36,039 nt of DNA from the NCBI GenBank assembly GCA_903854655.1, contig CAINXC010000672.1, positions 1 to 36,039 of the forward strand, in the 5' to 3' direction. Each line of letters begins with the position of its first letter. The stretch's first letter is position 1. The notes beneath the pieces are model-generated. The model saw nothing but the letters and a program-made list of their open reading frames with translations. It searched no databases and was not told where the DNA came from. Position numbers and translations under genes: made by a program. This document shows, one piece after another, positions 32,646 through 36,039 of this stretch. The DNA is from an uncultured Verrucomicrobiota bacterium. GTDB lineage: Bacteria; Verrucomicrobiota; Verrucomicrobiia; Verrucomicrobiales; Verrucomicrobiaceae.

Positions 32646-34037
32646 ATGGCCACTGCTGACACGCTGTCTTCCATTCTCGTAATCCTTGACCAAATACTGC
32701 CTGGGTTTGCGGCCACGCTCAACCCACCCTGCGATCCGCAGGACCTGCAGGAACTGGAGAGGGAGCTGGGAGAGCCGCTGCCGGAGAGCGTGAGAGCCTT
32801 GTATGAGATGCATGACGGGCAATCGAGCAGCCCGGGGCTCTTCCTTGGCCTGCGCATGCCTTCCGCAAAGCAGGCGCTCAGAGACATGAAGATGTGGAGC
32901 GAGATGCATGAGTCCATGGGCAGCTTTGACACCTCCATCCGCTCGGTTCCCCTCGACCATATTCGCGAGCACTACGGGCGAGATTCCGTGGTGCCGATTG
33001 CGACGGATGAGGCGGGCAAATTGATTGGCGTGGATCTCGATCCCGCCGAGCTCGGCACCACGGGCCAGATCATCAACTACGGGAGCGATCAGGAGGACCA
33101 ATACGTCATTGCCAGCAGTTTGGACGGATTGCTGGCCTTCATGCTGGAGCAGCTCCAGACCGGCAACTATGTCATCAGGGAAGAGGAAGTGGATGAGGAT
33201 GAGACGGTGAGCTGGTGGACGGTCAAAACGCCTGAGAACTACGATCTCCTCGAGGCGGTGCATGATATGAAGCTGCCGTTGGACCAACCTCACGCCGCAG
33301 CCGCCACCCTCGCGAACCCGGCCGAGTTCCAGGCGTGGAAAGCGGCGCTGCCTGAGCCATGGGTAAAGCTCGTCGACAGCCTGGGCAAGGGCGCGCAAAG
33401 CTTCGAAGGCCTGGCCAATATCGGCGGGATCAGTCTGCTCGGGCTCGCCATCAGCGACCTCACGCCCATCGCAAAATGTTCCGGCGTACGGCAACTGTAT
33501 CTCTCGAGGTGCCCCATCACCGATATTTCGCCCCTGGCAAGCCTGAGCCAACTGCGCAAGCTCTACCTGACCGGAACCCAGGTGAAGAATTTCTCCACCC
33601 TCAGCGCTCTGGCGAATCTTTCCGAACTCAGTTTGTCGGAGATTCCCCAACCTGATCTTCAACCGCTGCTCCATTTGAAGCGGCTGAAAAGCCTGTCCCT
33701 GCATAAAACGGGGCTCACCGATCTAACAATGGTCGCCAAACTCAAGGGCCTGACGAATCTCGACCTGAGCAGCAATAACATCGCCAGTTTTGAGCCGCTT
33801 CGATCTTTGACGCAACTGCGCGAGCTGAATCTATCGGGCACGAACCCGCAGAATCTGGATTTCCTGAGCGCGCTCCCAGACATGGAAAACCTTAAACTTG
33901 GGAGTGACTAAATAGCCGATGTAACGCCGCTGCTGGCCCTGCCAAAGCTGCGGGCCATCACTTGCAGCAGGAGCGTGTGCAACAAAATCACCGCCAAAAC
34001 AAAAAAGGAATACAGCTTTTGCATCTGCGGCACATGA
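32646..34037 (+). pseudogene. SUKH-domain protein with leucine-rich repeats, interrupted by a stop
   Basis: The first open part (32646-33911) encodes 421 residues. Residues about 20-180 are a SUKH/SMI1-KNR4 domain (DPQDLQELERELGEPLPESV, then RALYEMHDGQSS, and an acidic ATDEAGKLIGVDLDP). About 250-421 are leucine-rich repeats of the internalin type (LSQLRKLYLTGTQVKNFSTL). A TAA at 33909-33911 cuts the array, but the same frame continues with IADVTPLLALPKLRAITC, a clear further repeat, up to a TGA at 34035-34037. The gene therefore appears broken by a single nonsense change (or has a shortened product). The SUKH part suggests an immunity or toxin-binding origin. Confidence 0.7.
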
Positions 34038-34096
34038 CCGGTAAAGAAAGCCAGGGCTGAAGTGGCCATGTGATGAAGAGATGAGGTTTCCGGCCG

Positions 34097-34131
34097 GCGA
34101 AGGTGCGGGAGGTGCTGGGCGGGTGGACCTG
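34097..34131 (+). repeat. 3'-end cassette, copy D (partial)
   Basis: GGCGAAGGTGCGGGAGGTGC followed by TGGGCG matches the TPR-gene end. About ten bases around the stop are then missing before GGTGGACCTGCG. It is the most decayed copy and leads directly into the 155-bp tandem repeat. Confidence 0.6.
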
Positions 34132-34136
34132 CGAAA

Positions 34137-34512
34137 ACGGGGTCCCTGGCCGTGCCTGCAGGCTGGCAGCCTGTTTCACTTTCCTTCTTTTTTGCCCAGG
34201 GCCCGGGCTTGGAATGGAAGTCGGCTGGAACGTGAGACAGGCTGCCAGCCTGTTCAGTTCAGTTCCGGAGAGCGGACCGTCATCGGCGGGAACGGGGTCC
34301 TGGGCCGTGCCTACAGGCTGGCAGCCTGTTTCACTTTCCTTCCTTTTTGCCCAGGGCCCGGGCTTTGAACGGAAGCCGGCCGGAATGTGAGACAGGCTGC
34401 CAGCCTGTTCAGTTCAGTTCAGCAGAGCGGACCATCACTTACGAAAACGGGGTCCTGGGCCGTGCCTGCAGGCTGGCAGCCTGTTTCCACTTTCCTTCTT
34501 TCTTGCCGAGGG
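34137..34512. repeat. 155-bp tandem repeat with internal palindromes
   Basis: Units begin at 34137, 34292 and 34447 (period 155 each time); the third copy is partial. Each unit begins ACGGGGTCC and contains the palindrome CAGGCTGGCAGCCTG; the full units also hold its inverted partner ACAGGCTGCCAGCCTG about 80 nt later, so each is a REPIN-like pair. Copies differ at several positions. The array fills the space between the broken SUKH-LRR gene and the last gene. Confidence 0.85.
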
Positions 34513-34536
34513 CGACGGTGGCCCCATTGGGCCCGC

Positions 34537-36039
34537 CTACTTCTTCGGAATCTCGTTGAGGGTGTAGTACGCCAGGGGATGCAGGAGGGGCAGGCCCTCG
34601 GCGTCTTTCACGCCGTCGAGGTGGATCTCGTGGATGTCGCCCGGGGTGAGCTTGTCGAAGGTGAGGCGCACGGACTTGTTGTCCGGGGCGACCACGGCGC
34701 TGGTGATTTTGGGGATGAACTCATCCACCTCGTCGCCGCCGTATTCCTCGCGGTAGGCGTAGGTGAACTCGCGGCCCCGGTAGCTGGAGAGATCGCCGGC
34801 GGTCCTGGCATCGACGGGGTGGGTGAAGGTGATTTCAAAGCCGTCGGGGCGGGCGTGGACCTCGTGCATTTCGAAGGGCACCTTGCCCGTCCAGTCGAGA
34901 CGCTCGAAGCTGTAGGGCTTGCCGCCGCGCGCACCCCAGCCGCGGTCGCTGCCGCCGGCGAAGATCTGCCCGGCCTCGTTCATGCGGCCGCCGATGAGGC
35001 CGCTGGCAAAACCGAGGCGGAAGGGAAAGACGACGCCCTGGCGGATGCCGTTGACATCCTCCATGAAGACGCGGCTGATGTTGCTGTGGCTCTGATCGGC
35101 GATGAAGAGCTGCTTCTGGAAGGGGCCGAACTTGCCCTCGGAGAGATCGCAGATGATGAAGCTGGAGGAGTTGCCGATCTTGCCATGCACCATGTACACG
35201 ACGGGGGGGACGAGCTCCTTGATGCGCTTGCGCTCGATCTCCATGCGGTCCGGGTCCACGTGCGGCCCCTTGTTGTCGCGCTTGCGGGCGCCCTGGAAGG
35301 CCTCGGGCAGCGGGTCCAGCGGGCGCGGGCCCATGTTCGGGGCCTTGTCGTACCAGATGTTGCCGCCGGGGTGGCCCTGGAAGGTGCCGGGGATCAGGTG
35401 CTGCAGGGTGCAGGCGCCGTGCCAGGGGCCCTGGTTGTCCATGAAGTAGGCGTCGCCATCCGCATCGAAGCCCACGCCGCCGGGGGAGCGCACGCCGGAG
35501 CAGGTGGGGACCATGGAGCCGTCGGGCTTCACGCGCACGCACCAGCCGCGGAAGTCGATCTGGCTGCTGAAGGAGCCGGTGAGGCAGAGGCAGACCCAGA
35601 TGTCGCCGTGCTTGTCGAAGCGGGAGCCGATGGCGTACTCGTGGTAGTCGCCGGAGACGCCCCACTTGTCGCACACCGTCTCAAACACGTCGGCGCGGCC
35701 GTCGCCGTCCTCGTCCTTCATGCGCAGCACCTCGTAGCGGATGGTGGCGTAGATCCAGCCGTCCTTGTACGCCAGGCCCAGCACCTCGTGCAGGCCGCTG
35801 GCGAAGAGCTTGTACTCGACCTTGGAGGGGTCGGGATCACCGGCATTTGACACAATCCAGATCTCGCCCCGGCGCGTGCCCAGGGCCAGCTTGTGGTCCG
35901 GCAGCAGCTCGATGGAGCCCACCTCCATCGCCGTGGTCTGCGGTGTGGTGAAGGTGGTGATTTTGTAATAATCGGACTCCTTGGGCGCGTCGGCGGCGCG
36001 GAGGAGGGCCGGGGCAAGGAGAAGAAGGGCGGCGAGGAG
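34537..36039 (-). CDS. secreted sorbosone-dehydrogenase-like beta-propeller protein (partial)
   Basis: The 5' end lies beyond the window; 500 residues are visible and the frame is open to the edge. The first visible residues are the hydrophobic part of a signal peptide (LLAALLLLAPALLRAADAP), so little is missing. The body resembles the large glucose/sorbosone-dehydrogenase-like propellers abundant in PVC bacteria: MEVGSIELLPDHKLALGTRR, a SGLHEVLGLAYKDGWIYA strand set, and a KDEDGDGRADVFE loop with a calcium-loop look. The C-terminal 120 residues (TFTHPVDARTAGDLSSYRG, VRLTFDKLTPGDIHEIHLDG) form an Ig-like module. The substrate and any cofactor are unknown. Confidence 0.8.
   Translation of the reverse strand, partial: LLAALLLLAPALLRAADAPKESDYYKITTFTTPQTTAMEVGSIELLPDHKLALGTRRGEIWIVSNAGDPDPSKVEYKLFASGLHEVLGLAYKDGWIYATIRYEVLRMKDEDGDGRADVFETVCDKWGVSGDYHEYAIGSRFDKHGDIWVCLCLTGSFSSQIDFRGWCVRVKPDGSMVPTCSGVRSPGGVGFDADGDAYFMDNQGPWHGACTLQHLIPGTFQGHPGGNIWYDKAPNMGPRPLDPLPEAFQGARKRDNKGPHVDPDRMEIERKRIKELVPPVVYMVHGKIGNSSSFIICDLSEGKFGPFQKQLFIADQSHSNISRVFMEDVNGIRQGVVFPFRLGFASGLIGGRMNEAGQIFAGGSDRGWGARGGKPYSFERLDWTGKVPFEMHEVHARPDGFEITFTHPVDARTAGDLSSYRGREFTYAYREEYGGDEVDEFIPKITSAVVAPDNKSVRLTFDKLTPGDIHEIHLDGVKDAEGLPLLHPLAYYTLNEIPKK

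Noticed and set aside
34387..35850. Rightward open frame of about 490 codons at the right end
   Set aside because: Antisense to the propeller protein and begins in the tandem repeat.

Overview
The window reads as chromosomal DNA of a GC-rich bacterium, most likely a member of the PVC group (Verrucomicrobiota or a relative). The pointers are a secreted sorbosone-dehydrogenase-like beta-propeller protein at the right end, a secreted RCC1-repeat protein, weak Shine-Dalgarno signals, and many dispersed intergenic palindromes (REP/REPIN-like) and inverted oligomer arrays. The taxonomic call is inference; no rRNA, tRNA or marker gene is present.

Region 1 (about 204-15761) is the structural half of a tailed prophage. 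A terminase large subunit and a small helix-turn-helix protein point left. Divergent from them, a tightly packed rightward operon (many 4-nt ATGA overlaps) encodes a scaffold-like protein, an N4-gp56-like major capsid protein, a basic-tailed protein, unknown virion proteins, a duplicated tail domain, two related adaptor-like proteins, polar low-complexity proteins, a tail-fibre-like protein, an Ig-repeat protein and a small-membrane/lipoprotein lysis-like cassette. No tape-measure or long-tail gene is visible, which suggests a short-tailed phage. The portal is expected left of the window. No endolysin is seen.

Region 2 (15951-17514) is a three-gene leftward cluster: a glyoxalase-like VOC protein, an AHSA1-type SRPBCC protein and a membrane-anchored SRPBCC protein. 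These look like ordinary host genes.

Region 3 (17746-22121) is a polymorphic-toxin island bracketed by REPIN-like palindromic elements. It holds a long proline-rich protein with a C-terminal HNH/EndoVII-type nuclease tip, an overlapping SUKH (SMI1/KNR4) immunity gene, an orphan DNA/RNA non-specific endonuclease tip without a proper start, and a decayed YezG/DUF600-like immunity gene whose 3' end runs into a REPIN.

Region 4 (22407-26799) has a secreted protein whose 14 RCC1-type repeats divide into two blocks of seven, and a divergently transcribed SPFH/Band-7 membrane protein.

Region 5 (27178-31157) is the most interesting unit. Two overlapping P-loop ATPase genes, the second with a C-terminal array of six near-identical 42-residue TPRs, lie behind a four-copy 14-bp operator-like array that ends 10 bp before the first start codon. 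The 3' end of the TPR gene is repeated nearly identically downstream. This could be a sensor/NTPase system of the STAND type, possibly defensive, but no effector domain is recognisable.

Region 6 (31158-34512) is repeat-rich and carries a DUF4304-like gene, a SUKH-plus-leucine-rich-repeat gene broken by one stop codon, partial copies of the TPR gene end, and a 155-bp tandem repeat. The window ends inside the leftward secreted beta-propeller gene.
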